The notes under the pieces were generated by a model. It was not told where the DNA came from and ran no database searches. It saw only the letters and a list, made by a program, of their open reading frames with translations. This document shows positions 1-6,966 of a DNA stretch of 14,445 nucleotides, one piece after another (the first letter of the stretch is position 1; every line of letters starts with the position of its first letter). The stretch comes from Bacillota bacterium (lineage in GTDB: Bacteria; Bacillota; Clostridia; Christensenellales; Aristaeellaceae). The stretch lies in contig JAEZTD010000189.1 in the NCBI GenBank assembly GCA_023443705.1, positions 1 through 14,445 of the forward strand. Direction: 5' to 3'. The position numbers and the translations under genes were made by a program.

Positions 1-267
1 GCCCTTGACGGTGGCCTGCGCCACATAGCCGACGGCCTCGCCGCCCGCCTTGCCTTCATAGCAGTTGTCAATGCCGCTGTCCGCGGCTACCTCGACCGGC
101 ACAAACGAATCCGCCGCGCTGAGCACCGTGCCCTGCGGGGTATCCTTGCCGAGCACGCCCTCGGGCTGTGCGAAAACCTTCGTAACCAGATGGGTTGAGA
201 CCAAGAGCAGGGCGGAAACCACCGCGACCAGCGCCACCGACGCCCAAACCGGCATTTGCTTTTCCAT
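1..267 (-). CDS. RnfG-like FMN-binding protein, N-terminal part (truncated by window edge)
   Basis: Only the first 89 residues are present; the reading frame is open to base 1. Residues 7-26 form one hydrophobic membrane segment after a short N-terminus (MEKQMPVW), as in RnfG/NqrC-type proteins that are anchored in the membrane with the flavin domain outside. From about residue 68 the sequence DNCYEGKAGGEAVGYVAQA matches the start of the FMN-binding domain (PF04205-like: YE-x-K-x-G-E-x-VGYV). The Thr that would carry covalent FMN lies beyond the window, so it cannot be checked. The ATG at 267 is preceded by AAGGAGG (275-281). It lies 18 nt after the ApbE gene, which fits a flavinylation enzyme-substrate pair. 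Whether it belongs to a full Rnf complex or to a smaller redox system cannot be decided from this fragment. Confidence 0.8.
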   Translation of the reverse strand, partial: MEKQMPVWASVALVAVVSALLLVSTHLVTKVFAQPEGVLGKDTPQGTVLSAADSFVPVEVAADSGIDNCYEGKAGGEAVGYVAQATVKG

Positions 268-285
268 TGCTGCGCCTCCTTGATA

Positions 286-1281
286 TTAGGGTTCGTCCAC
301 GATCAGCGCTTTCGCGCCATCGGTCATGCCGACCGATCCATCAGACCGGATGAAGATCGCTTCCACCCCTTCGTACTGTTTGATGAGCTCCAGTCCCTTT
401 TCCTCCCCCAGCACATAGGCCGCGGTTGACAGCGCGTCGCCCATGGCGGAGCTCTTGGAGAGGATCGTGACGGAATCCAGCCCGGCATTCACCGGCCAGC
501 CGGTCCCGGGATCGAGAAGATGGTGGTAGCGGACGCCATCGAGTATAAAGAAGCGTTCATAATTGCCGCTGGTGACCACCGACAGGCTCTCGCCTCGGAG
601 CGTCAGCTTGTTGACGCCGCTTTCGGCCTTCGGATCCTGAATGCCAACCACCCAAGGCTTATCGTCCGTTGCGCGGCGGCCGATCGTTACCACGTTTCCG
701 CCCAGATTGATGAGCGCGCTCGTAATGCCCCTGTCCCTGAGAAACTCCGTCAGCCTGTCCGCGATGTATCCCTTGGCAATGCCGCCAAGATCAAGGCCCA
801 TGTCTTCGGGCAGCTCAACGGTGTTTCCCTCCACCACAAGCCTTCGGTAATCCACGCGGCCGGACGCTTCCTTTAGTTTGTCCGCGTCGGGCAGCACGGC
901 CGCCTCGCCGGAGAAATCCCAAAGCGAGGATTCCGGTTCAATGGTCGGGTCAAACGCGCCCCCGGAGGCTTCGCTCACGCCCAAGCTCATCGTAAGCATT
1001 TTCACCGTCTCCGTGGAAACTTCAACGGGGCCGGACTCCTCATTGATGTGCCAGACGTCGCTGCCCGTAACCGTTCGGGAAAACAGCTTTTCGTACCGGG
1101 CGCACTCGTCCAGCGCTTCCTTGAGCACACTGTCGTCGTCGGTGAAGGCCGACAGGGTAATCACCGTGTCAAAGTAAAAACCGACCGCCGATTTTTTTTC
1201 CGGAACCTTCGCCCCCCCGCAGCCGGTGAGGAGGGCGAGCGCAAGACAGAGCGCGAGTATCCTCTTTTTTATCTGGTCCAC
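286..1281 (-). CDS. apbE: ApbE-family FAD:protein FMN transferase, lipoprotein
   Basis: Predicted enzyme that moves FMN from FAD onto a Thr of a partner flavoprotein, using Mg2+, on the outer face of the membrane. With the GTG start at 1281 it has 331 residues. It opens with a lipoprotein signal (KKR, hydrophobic stretch, lipobox LLTGC with Cys21). Family motifs follow in order: FDTVITLSAF (37-46), GAFDPTIEPESSLWDF (108-123), LDLGGIAKGYIADR (163-176), INLGGNVVTIG (191-201), VVTSGNYERFF (235-245), HHLLDPGTGWP (253-263) and the metal-site region GDALSTA (281-287). The start was chosen because it gives a clean signal peptide and has GGAG upstream; the open frame to 1602 is antisense-like read-through. 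The start overlaps the end of the upstream Gx gene by 13 nt. The FMN-binding protein just downstream is the obvious substrate. The family assignment is firm; the substrate is inferred. Confidence 0.93.
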   Translation of the reverse strand: MDQIKKRILALCLALALLTGCGGAKVPEKKSAVGFYFDTVITLSAFTDDDSVLKEALDECARYEKLFSRTVTGSDVWHINEESGPVEVSTETVKMLTMSLGVSEASGGAFDPTIEPESSLWDFSGEAAVLPDADKLKEASGRVDYRRLVVEGNTVELPEDMGLDLGGIAKGYIADRLTEFLRDRGITSALINLGGNVVTIGRRATDDKPWVVGIQDPKAESGVNKLTLRGESLSVVTSGNYERFFILDGVRYHHLLDPGTGWPVNAGLDSVTILSKSSAMGDALSTAAYVLGEEKGLELIKQYEGVEAIFIRSDGSVGMTDGAKALIVDEP

Positions 1282-1769
1282 CCCGATTTCTCCAATGCCG
1301 CGTTTACGTATTTTGCCGCAATTCCGGTAACCAATCCCGTGACGGCGGAAAGACCCATGTACAGCGGCAGCACCGCAAGGAGCGCCTGGGTTTTCAGCAT
1401 CCACGCGGCGACCGCAAGCTGCCCCACGATGTGCAGAAGCGCGCCGATTACGGAAACCCCCGCGATGGAAAGCCCTTTGACCCGCTTCGCGCCGTACATG
1501 CCAAGCAGACTGAGCACCCCGCCCGCGAGGCTGTAGAGCATCGCGAGGCCGTTCAGGTACACCAGTCCCGATATGAACACCTTGATGATCATCAGCGCCC
1601 ACGCGGCCTTGGGACGCATCAGGTAGATGGCGTAAAGAAGCACCGTGTTCGCAAGGCCCAGCTTGACGCCCGGCACGGTGGATACCGCCGGAATCGTGCG
1701 CTCAATGTAGGAGAGCACCAGCATCACCGACGACAAAAGCGCCATACGCGTAAGTGTCCTGACGCTCAT
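1269..1769 (-). CDS. Gx transporter family / heptaprenyl diphosphate synthase component I-like membrane protein
   Basis: A 166-residue, strongly hydrophobic protein with about five membrane segments. It matches the PF07456-type family through LSYIERTIP (19-27), PGVKLGLANT (33-42), SLAGGVLSLLGM (80-91), LHIVGQL (112-118) and a C-terminal VTGLVTGI. The family is often annotated as heptaprenyl diphosphate synthase component I, but it has no catalytic DDxxD motif and looks like a small integral-membrane transporter-like protein; its biochemical role is not settled. The ATG at 1769 overlaps the stop of the NusG-domain gene as ATGA and has GGAGGGG upstream. The longer frame to 1892 lacks a better start. 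Position between the NusG-domain protein and ApbE suggests an accessory role in flavin or quinone redox chemistry, which is an inference from context. Confidence 0.85.
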   Translation of the reverse strand: MSVRTLTRMALLSSVMLVLSYIERTIPAVSTVPGVKLGLANTVLLYAIYLMRPKAAWALMIIKVFISGLVYLNGLAMLYSLAGGVLSLLGMYGAKRVKGLSIAGVSVIGALLHIVGQLAVAAWMLKTQALLAVLPLYMGLSAVTGLVTGIAAKYVNAALEKSGWTR

Positions 1770-2161
1770 GGCCCCTCCGTCAACTGAATCGAAACGCCGT
1801 TTGGGAGGCATACGATCCAGTCTCCGAGCGCGCGGCTGTGCCGGCTCTCGTCCGTCACAACGCCCTGATGCACACAATCCTGGTTGTGACATGAAGAAGA
1901 CGCCATCTGAACGCCGCCGTCCTTGATCTCGATCACGTTGACCCTTCCGTCACCCTGATCGACGCGAATGCTCCGGGACTCGTTCAGAGGCACATGTTCA
2001 TAAGGCTTGTCGCCGCTGCCGATATACACGTTCACATAGGTGGCGCTGGCTGTTTTCGTTCGCCCGAAAACAAAATAAAGAACCAGCGCCAGCGCGATAA
2101 CCGCCAGCGCGAGCAAAAGATCCCGGCCCGTCATAAGCCCTTTTCGTTTCGCATCCGTCAT
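1766..2161 (-). CDS. Membrane-anchored NusG domain II protein
   Basis: A protein of 131 residues with one N-terminal membrane helix (about 13-33) and an outside-facing domain of the NusG domain II family (PF07009-like). It is not the transcription factor NusG: there is no NGN or KOW core. The recognisable motif is SSSCHNQDCVHQG (88-100), a Cys-x4-Cys pair at 91 and 96, followed by GDWIVCLPNGVSIQL (113-127) with a third Cys at 118. Homologues often sit next to Gx-family and ApbE genes, as here, and are thought to be surface components of redox systems; no precise activity is known to me. It ends in a 4-nt overlap with the Gx gene. The start is uncertain: the ATG at 2161 is only a few bases from the predicted transcription start, and an internal ATG at 2134 (residue 10) follows AAAAGGG. 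Confidence 0.85.
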   Translation of the reverse strand: MTDAKRKGLMTGRDLLLALAVIALALVLYFVFGRTKTASATYVNVYIGSGDKPYEHVPLNESRSIRVDQGDGRVNVIEIKDGGVQMASSSCHNQDCVHQGVVTDESRHSRALGDWIVCLPNGVSIQLTEGP

Positions 2162-2170
2162 ATCGGTAGT

Positions 2171-2199
2171 ATTTTATCAGATCGTCCACTGGAATGCAA
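2171..2199 (-). promoter_or_regulatory. Predicted sigma-70-type promoter (extended -10) for the redox cluster
   Basis: On the minus strand TTGCAT (2199-2194), a 17-bp spacer and TAAAAT (2176-2171) form a promoter-like pair. The -35 box is weak (three of six bases), but the -10 is five of six and has TG one base upstream (TGATAAAAT), an extended -10. It lies in the gap between degV and the NusG-domain gene. The predicted transcription start falls near 2164, about 3 nt before the first ATG of that gene, so the message would be almost leaderless if 2161 is the start codon. Confidence 0.6.
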
Positions 2200-2261
2200 G
2201 ACGGCGGAGCCCCTGACGGGCCGGCAGTATTCGTTATTCGGGGGTTCGACAAAAAACTTAA

Positions 2262-3110
2262 CTACTTCGATTCGTTCTGAGCGCAACACTTCCGGTCAAT
2301 CCAGCTGACGCCGAGGCAGCCGCGCCCCAGGTGAATGCCGAGCACCGGGCCGACGGGCCGTTCCTCCGCCCGGTGGCCCTTCGACTCGACGCGGGCTTTC
2401 AGCTGCTCCATCTGCTCATCGGCAAGAAAGCCCTCCACCAGGCAATCACAGGGGTCCTTGGGAAGGCTGTCGGTCAGCGTCTTCATTTGGTCGCCGCGTC
2501 CGCGGACGACACCGGTGGCGATGATCGAGCCATCCACGCACTTCAAAACCGGACGGATGTTGAGAATGGTCGAAATGGACAGGCGCACCCCGCCCAGCCG
2601 ACCACTGCGGCGAAGCGGCGCGATGTCATCCACCGTGAAGGTAATCCGAACGCAGTCCTTGAGCGCGTTCAGCGCCGCCGCCGTTTCGGAGAGCGTCGCG
2701 CCCCCGTCCAGAAGGCTCCGCGCCTCGCGGACCATCAGGTACAGCCCGCCGCTGGTGGTGAGGGAATCCACCACCTGCACGCGCTCCGGCGCGAGATCAC
2801 GCGCGGCCATGCTGGCGTTGCCGAAGGTGCCGCTCAGGCGCGATGAGATGGTCAGGCACAGCACATCCGCGCCGGATTCCAAAAGCTCCATGAAAACGCC
2901 CATGAACGCGGCATAACTGGCCTGCGAGGTGCGCAGGCGCTCCATGTTGTCGTCCACGAGGTGTTCGAAATCGCCGTTCTCGTCCATGTAGCCTTCGTGG
3001 TACGTCTGCTGTCCGGACAGGCTGTAGGTCATGGGCACGACGGTGACGCCCATCGCTTCCGCCTCCTCCCGGAACAGGTGGGCCGAGCTGTCGGTCACGA
3101 TCGCGATCAT
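2262..3110 (-). CDS. DegV family (FakB-like) fatty-acid-binding protein
   Basis: A complete DegV protein of 282 residues. DegV proteins bind a fatty acid in a buried pocket; those called FakB present it to the kinase FakA for phosphorylation. Seen here: TDSS (6-9) at the first strand, TSQAS (61-65), ISSRLSGT (88-95), VDSL (114-117), LRRSGRLGG (166-174), NIRPVLK (184-190) and the C-terminal GIHLGRGCLGVSW (258-270). Its ATG overlaps the accA stop as ATGA, so it is the last gene of the fatty-acid operon and is probably co-translated with accA. That placement supports a role in lipid metabolism. No fakA is in the window, so whether it works as a kinase partner or in another fatty-acid-handling role is open. 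No strong rho-independent terminator is visible after it. Confidence 0.92.
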   Translation of the reverse strand: MIAIVTDSSAHLFREEAEAMGVTVVPMTYSLSGQQTYHEGYMDENGDFEHLVDDNMERLRTSQASYAAFMGVFMELLESGADVLCLTISSRLSGTFGNASMAARDLAPERVQVVDSLTTSGGLYLMVREARSLLDGGATLSETAAALNALKDCVRITFTVDDIAPLRRSGRLGGVRLSISTILNIRPVLKCVDGSIIATGVVRGRGDQMKTLTDSLPKDPCDCLVEGFLADEQMEQLKARVESKGHRAEERPVGPVLGIHLGRGCLGVSWIDRKCCAQNESK

Positions 3111-3883
3111 AGCGCCTGTCCTCCGATGTTTCTGAATTTCGAATACCGCTGCGCCTTCAGTGCCGTGGCGTCCATGCGCATGTAGTTTTCGACCGTTTCG
3201 GCCAACTGGCGTCCTAGCCGTTCGTTCAGCGCCTCCGCGCCGCCCTCCTCAAACACCCGCTCGACCACGCCGAGTTTCAGAAGATCCTGCGCGGTCAGCT
3301 TCAGGCACTCCGAGGCTTCCTTGACGCGCTTCGCATCCTTCCAGATGATCGAAGCCGCGCCCTCCGGCGAAATCACGGAGTACACCGCGTTTTCCAGCAT
3401 CCATACCTCGTTTGCGGCGGCCAGCGCCAGCGCGCCGCCGGAGCCGCCCTCGCCGATGATGACGGATATAACCGGCACCTCGAGGCCCATCGATGTGGCG
3501 ATGGACTGGGCGATGGCCGGGCCTTGCCCGCGCTCCTCCGCGCCGATGCCACAGTAAGCACCGGAGGTGTCCACAAAGCAGATCACCGGCCTCTTGAACT
3601 TCTCCGCCATCAGAAAGTGACGGATGGCCTTGTGGTACCCCTCCGGGTGCGCCGAGCCAAAGTTGCGCTTGACGCGCTCCTGGGTGTCGCGCCCTTTCTC
3701 GATGCCGATCACCGTGACGGGACGGCCGGAAAGGCGCGCGATGCCCGCCACGATGGCGCGATCGTCTGCATAGCGGCGGTCGCCGTGCAGCTCCACAAAG
3801 TCATCAAACAGCGCGCGGATGAAGTCCATCGAGGTCATCCGTCCCTTTGCGCGGGCCGCCTGTACGCGGCTGTATGCGTCCAT
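3107..3883 (-). CDS. accA: Acetyl-CoA carboxylase carboxyltransferase subunit alpha
   Basis: With AccD it forms the carboxyltransferase that moves CO2 from carboxybiotin on AccB to acetyl-CoA, giving malonyl-CoA. The protein has 258 residues, shorter than the roughly 319 of E. coli because the N-terminal helical extension is missing; the streptococcal form is similarly short, so this is not a truncation. Motifs: LHGDRRYADD (32-41), NFGSAHPEGY (74-83), DTSGAYCGIGAEERGQ (105-120), GEGGSGGALALA (144-155) and ISPEGAASIIW (171-181). The ATG overlaps the accD stop as TGATG, and the ribosome-binding site GGGAGGTGG lies inside the end of accD, so the two subunits are probably made in a coupled 1:1 ratio. 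It overlaps degV by 4 nt downstream. Confidence 0.96.
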   Translation of the reverse strand: MDAYSRVQAARAKGRMTSMDFIRALFDDFVELHGDRRYADDRAIVAGIARLSGRPVTVIGIEKGRDTQERVKRNFGSAHPEGYHKAIRHFLMAEKFKRPVICFVDTSGAYCGIGAEERGQGPAIAQSIATSMGLEVPVISVIIGEGGSGGALALAAANEVWMLENAVYSVISPEGAASIIWKDAKRVKEASECLKLTAQDLLKLGVVERVFEEGGAEALNERLGRQLAETVENYMRMDATALKAQRYSKFRNIGGQAL

Positions 3884-4719
3884 CAGCCCACCTCCCCATG
3901 CAAGGACAGGAGTTGTGCGAGCAGTTCCTTCAGTTCCCGCCTGTCCGAAATGATGTCCACAAAGCCCTTTTCCAGTTGGAATTCCGCCCGCTGAAAGCCC
4001 GCCGGCAATTTTTGCCGGATGGTCTGCTCAATGACGCGCGGGCCCGCGAATCCGATCAGCGCCCTGGGCTCGGCGATCAGAATGTCGCCGAGGGTCGCAA
4101 AGCTGGCGTCCACGCCGCCGGTGGTCGGATCGGTCAGAACCGCGATGTAGAGAAGCCCCGCCCGGCTGTGCGCTTCCACCGCGCCGGAGGTCTTGGCCAT
4201 CTGCATCAGCGAAAGGATGCCCTCCTGAACCCGAGCGCCGCCCGAAAGCGTGAAACCCACCACCGGCATCCGCTTTTCGGAAGCCAACTCAAAAAGACGC
4301 GTGATTTTTTCGCCCACCGCCGTGCCCATGGAGCCCATCATGAAGTTTGGGTCCATCGCGAAGACGGCGCAGGGAATTCCGCCGATGGACGCGGTGCCCG
4401 TCAGGACGCCCTCCGCTTCTCCGCTTGACGACCTGGCCTTCTCAAGCTTGTCGTCGTACTCGGGGAAGCCCAGCCGGTTGGTCGACGAAAACGCGGCATT
4501 GGTCTCCTGAAAGCTGCCAGGATCGACGGTGATCGCGATGCGCTTTCTAGCGGGCAAGCGCATGTGCGCGCCGCAGCGACGGCACACATGAAGCCCTTCC
4601 TCCAGTTCCGCGTCGGTGGCGCGGTTTTTACAGCCGGGGCACTCGCTCAGCGCCTGAAGCGCCTTGTTCTCGCCCTCCAGCGCATTTTTCGGTTTGCCGA
4701 ATAAGTTCTTGGGCAGCAT
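3883..4719 (-). CDS. accD: Acetyl-CoA carboxylase carboxyltransferase subunit beta
   Basis: Zinc-containing beta subunit of the carboxyltransferase, 278 residues. The N-terminal zinc ribbon is intact: C27-P-G-C30 and C46-R-R-C49. The crotonase-like core follows, with NFMMGSMGTAVGEKI (about 124-138), FTLSGGARVQEG (156-167), YIAVLTDPTTGGVDASFA (191-208) and GFAGPRVIEQTI (223-234). The frame starts immediately after the accC stop with no gap (TAA then ATG), and GAGGAA just upstream serves as ribosome-binding site. It ends in a 1-nt overlap with accA. Length and motifs are normal for the family. Confidence 0.96.
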   Translation of the reverse strand: MLPKNLFGKPKNALEGENKALQALSECPGCKNRATDAELEEGLHVCRRCGAHMRLPARKRIAITVDPGSFQETNAAFSSTNRLGFPEYDDKLEKARSSSGEAEGVLTGTASIGGIPCAVFAMDPNFMMGSMGTAVGEKITRLFELASEKRMPVVGFTLSGGARVQEGILSLMQMAKTSGAVEAHSRAGLLYIAVLTDPTTGGVDASFATLGDILIAEPRALIGFAGPRVIEQTIRQKLPAGFQRAEFQLEKGFVDIISDRRELKELLAQLLSLHGEVG

Positions 4720-6051
4720 TTATCGTTCCTCCAGGAAGGATGTGGTATAGTGCCCGGCCAGAAACACGTCCTCACAGATCAGGTCCTGCTGGAGCTCTCC
4801 CGTGTGGTCGATGCCCTCGATGACCATTTCACACAGCGCGGCGCGCATCTTGCGGATGGCCTCGGCGCGGGTCGCGGCGTACACGATCAGCTTTCCAACC
4901 ATCGAATCGTAGTAGGGCGGCATCTGATAGCCCTGATAGAGCGCCGTGTCAAACCGCACCCACGGGCCGCCGGGGATGTGCAGGAGTTCAATCTTCCCGC
5001 AGGAAGGACGGAAGTTCTCCGCCGGATTTTCGGCGTTGATCCGGCATTCGATGGCGTGGCCTCGGATGCGCACATCGCGCTGCGAGAAAGCAAGAGGCAC
5101 GCCTGCCGCCACCCGGATCTGCCACTTGACCAGGTCGACCCCCGAGACCATCTCGGTCACCGGATGCTCCACCTGAAGCCGGGTGTTCATCTCCATAAAG
5201 TAGAATTCACCGGTCTGGGTCATCAGAAACTCGATGGTGCCCAGCCCTTCGTAGTTGACGGCCTGGGCGGCCTTCGTCGCCGCGCGGGTCAATTCCTCGC
5301 GAATTCCGGGGGACACGGTGGGCGCGGGGCTCTCCTCGATCAGCTTCTGATGCTTTCGCTGGACGGAGCAGTCCCGCTCGCCCAGACAGACGACGTTGCC
5401 CTCCTGGTCGCCCAGCACCTGCACCTCTATGTGCTTGACGCAAGTGAGGTATTTTTCCAGGTACACGCCGTCGTCTCCAAAGGCGCCCCGCGCTTCGGCC
5501 TGCGCGGCCTGAAACGCGCGCTCCACGTCCTCGATCTTTTCGATCAGGCGGATGCCGCGCCCACCGCCGCCGGCGCGCGCCTTGATGAGCACGGGAAGCC
5601 CCGCTTTTTCCGCCTCGGCGCGAGCCTCGGCCGCGCCTGCGATCAGGTCACAGCCGGGCACGATGGGGACGCCCGCCGCGCGCATGGTGCGGCGCGCCTC
5701 GTCCTTATCGCCCATTCGCCGGATGGTGTCGGCCGACGGGCCGATAAACTTTATATGGTGTTCCGCGCAGCGCCGGGCAAAAATGGCGTTTTCGGACAGA
5801 AGGCCGTAGCCGGGGTGGATGGCCTTCGCGCCGGTCACCAGCGCGGCGGAGAGGATTCTGTCCATGTTGAGATAGCTGTCGCGGGCGGGGGGCGGCCCAA
5901 TGCAGACGCTCTCGTCCGCAAGCGACACGTGCAGCGCGTCGCGGTCGGCCTCAGAGAACACCGCGACCGTCGAGATGCCCATCTCCTTGCAGGCGCGGAT
6001 CACGCGCACCGCGATTTCGCCCCGGTTCGCGATCAATATTTTGGGAAACAC
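4720..6051 (-). CDS. accC: Acetyl-CoA carboxylase, biotin carboxylase subunit
   Basis: ATP-grasp enzyme that carboxylates the biotin on AccB using ATP and bicarbonate. The 443 residues match the family's usual length. Motifs: ILIANRGEIAVRVIRA (5-20), AIHPGYGLLSEN (77-88), the glycine-rich ATP loop KARAGGGGRGIR (157-168), KHIEVQVLGD (206-215), GERDCSVQRKHQK (224-236), MEMNTRLQVEHPVTE (286-300) with the metal and catalytic Glu, Asn and Arg residues, and ECRINAE (335-341). The start is GTG at 6051, chosen because MFPKILIANRGEI is the exact family N-terminus and AGGAGG lies 7 nt upstream. Unlike its neighbours it is separated from the gene before it by 52 nt, which holds two overlapping hairpins described separately. 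A 454-codon open frame on the opposite strand is a shadow caused by high GC. Confidence 0.97.
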   Translation of the reverse strand: MFPKILIANRGEIAVRVIRACKEMGISTVAVFSEADRDALHVSLADESVCIGPPPARDSYLNMDRILSAALVTGAKAIHPGYGLLSENAIFARRCAEHHIKFIGPSADTIRRMGDKDEARRTMRAAGVPIVPGCDLIAGAAEARAEAEKAGLPVLIKARAGGGGRGIRLIEKIEDVERAFQAAQAEARGAFGDDGVYLEKYLTCVKHIEVQVLGDQEGNVVCLGERDCSVQRKHQKLIEESPAPTVSPGIREELTRAATKAAQAVNYEGLGTIEFLMTQTGEFYFMEMNTRLQVEHPVTEMVSGVDLVKWQIRVAAGVPLAFSQRDVRIRGHAIECRINAENPAENFRPSCGKIELLHIPGGPWVRFDTALYQGYQMPPYYDSMVGKLIVYAATRAEAIRKMRAALCEMVIEGIDHTGELQQDLICEDVFLAGHYTTSFLEER

Positions 6052-6058
6052 AATGTAG

Positions 6059-6089
6059 CCTCCTGCGGGGGCATTCCCGCAGGAATGCC
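6059..6089 (-). promoter_or_regulatory. Two mutually exclusive hairpins overlapping the accC ribosome-binding site
   Basis: In the message between fabZ and accC, hairpin A is GGCAUUCC-UGCG-GGAAUGCC (bases 6089-6070), an 8-bp perfect stem closed by a C-G pair around UGCG, which belongs to the very stable UNCG tetraloop class. Hairpin B is UCCUGCGGG-AAUGCC-CCCGCAGGA (6084-6061), a 9-bp perfect stem. They share bases 6076-6077 and 6082-6084, so only one can form at a time. The accC ribosome-binding site AGGAGG (6064-6059) is free in A, but its first four bases are paired in B. This layout suggests translational control or mRNA stability control of accC. The pairing is read directly from the sequence; a regulatory role and any ligand are inference. 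Confidence 0.55.
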
Positions 6090-6103
6090 GGGTGTAGTGG
6101 GGC

Positions 6104-6514
6104 TCACGCGATGATGAACGTGAATTCGCCCGATGCCGCCAGTTCGCCGCAGACGCGCGCCTCGCCCGCGACCACGTGGACGTTCATCTTGCTGCGCACA
6201 AGCGTCGCGCGGGTCTCGACCAGGTCGCCGGGTTTCACCTTTCGGCGAAAGCGGGTCTTGTCAATGCCGGCGTACATGGGGGTGCCGCCGGCGATGGCTT
6301 CTCGAAAGAGGACGCAGGACGCCTGCGCAATCAGTTCGCACAGCACCACGCCCGGCACCACCGGGTTTCCGGGAAAGTGCCCGTCCAGAAACCACTCGTC
6401 GCCGCGCACCCGGTACTCACCTTGGGCCGCGCCGTCCCCGTCCACGGTAACCTCGTCCACCAGCAGCATCCTGTCCCGGTGCGGGAGGAATGTTTCAATT
6501 TCCTGTCTGTTCAT
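6104..6514 (-). CDS. fabZ: 3-hydroxyacyl-ACP dehydratase FabZ
   Basis: Hot-dog fold dehydratase that turns 3-hydroxyacyl-ACP into trans-2-enoyl-ACP. The chosen ATG at 6514 gives 136 residues beginning MNRQEIETFLPHRDRMLLVD, the expected FabZ N-terminus, with GAGG six bases upstream; the frame extends to 6580 but that stretch runs into the accB gene and has no family similarity. The active-site segment GHFPGNPVVPGVVLCE (45-60) contains the catalytic His46 and Glu60. Other family features are FRRKVKPGD (89-97) and a C-terminal beta strand EFTFIIA. It starts 8 nt after accB and splits accB from accC, as in streptococcal fab operons. No FabA-type isomerase is seen in the window. Confidence 0.95.
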   Translation of the reverse strand: MNRQEIETFLPHRDRMLLVDEVTVDGDGAAQGEYRVRGDEWFLDGHFPGNPVVPGVVLCELIAQASCVLFREAIAGGTPMYAGIDKTRFRRKVKPGDLVETRATLVRSKMNVHVVAGEARVCGELAASGEFTFIIA

Positions 6515-6522
6515 ATCGAGCC

Positions 6523-6966
6523 TCAGTAGAGCTTGAACAGCGTCTGGCCGAATTCGACCACGGAGCCGTTCTGGATGCATATGTCGACGACCTCGCCATC
6601 ATGGCTGGCCGTGATCTCGTTCATCAGCTTCATCGCCTCGACGATACACAGCACATCGCCCTTTTTGACCTTGTCGCCGACCTTTACAAAGGGCTCGGCG
6701 TCCGGCGCGGACGAGGCGTAGAAAACACCCACCAGCGGCGACTTGACTTCAATGATGTCGTTGAAGTCAACCCCCACGTCCCCCTGCTTCTCCGCCGCAG
6801 TCACAGGCTGTACGACGGCCGCGGGCGGCGCCACAACGGTCGGCAGCGGCGCGGCGCAGGCCGAGCACTCCAGCCGGACGTGATATTCGTTTTCAGAAAC
6901 CTCAATGGCGCTCAGGCCGTTCTGCCTTAAAATCTGCGCCAGTTCTCTGATCTGCCTGACGTTCAT
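6523..6966 (-). CDS. accB: Acetyl-CoA carboxylase biotin carboxyl carrier protein
   Basis: Carries biotin between the biotin carboxylase (AccC) and the carboxyltransferase (AccA/AccD). With the ATG at 6966 it has 147 residues: an N-terminal helical region (MNVRQIRELAQIL), a Pro/Ala/Val-rich linker (about 39-60), and the biotinyl domain with SPLVGVFYASSAPDAEPFVK (76-95) and the biotinylation motif EAMKLMNEI (110-118), Lys113 being the acceptor. The start was chosen over a GTG two codons upstream because AGGAGG sits 5 nt before the ATG and would overlap the GTG. The ATG overlaps the fabF stop as ATGA. Confidence 0.96.
   Translation of the reverse strand: MNVRQIRELAQILRQNGLSAIEVSENEYHVRLECSACAAPLPTVVAPPAAVVQPVTAAEKQGDVGVDFNDIIEVKSPLVGVFYASSAPDAEPFVKVGDKVKKGDVLCIVEAMKLMNEITASHDGEVVDICIQNGSVVEFGQTLFKLY

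Noticed and set aside
1281..1602. N-terminal extension of ApbE by about 107 residues
   Set aside because: It overlaps the Gx gene in another frame, has Arg/Gly/His-rich composition, and would bury the lipoprotein signal.
2200..2261. Terminator after degV
   Set aside because: Only a 4-bp stem (GCCC/GGGC) without a following T-run was found; read-through into the redox cluster cannot be excluded.
3099..3108. GATCGCGATC palindrome at the degV start
   Set aside because: It encodes the conserved MIAIV start of DegV and is short enough to be chance.
3107..3883. AccA about 60 residues shorter than E. coli AccA, as a possible truncation
   Set aside because: The start has an excellent ribosome-binding site inside accD, and streptococcal AccA has a similar length; all catalytic motifs are present.
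4750..6114. A 454-codon open frame on the plus strand opposite accC, and many other long plus-strand frames opposite the fab genes
   Set aside because: The composition is His/Arg/Gly/Ala-rich with no recognisable family. It lies exactly opposite a well-conserved gene, as expected from high GC at codon position three.
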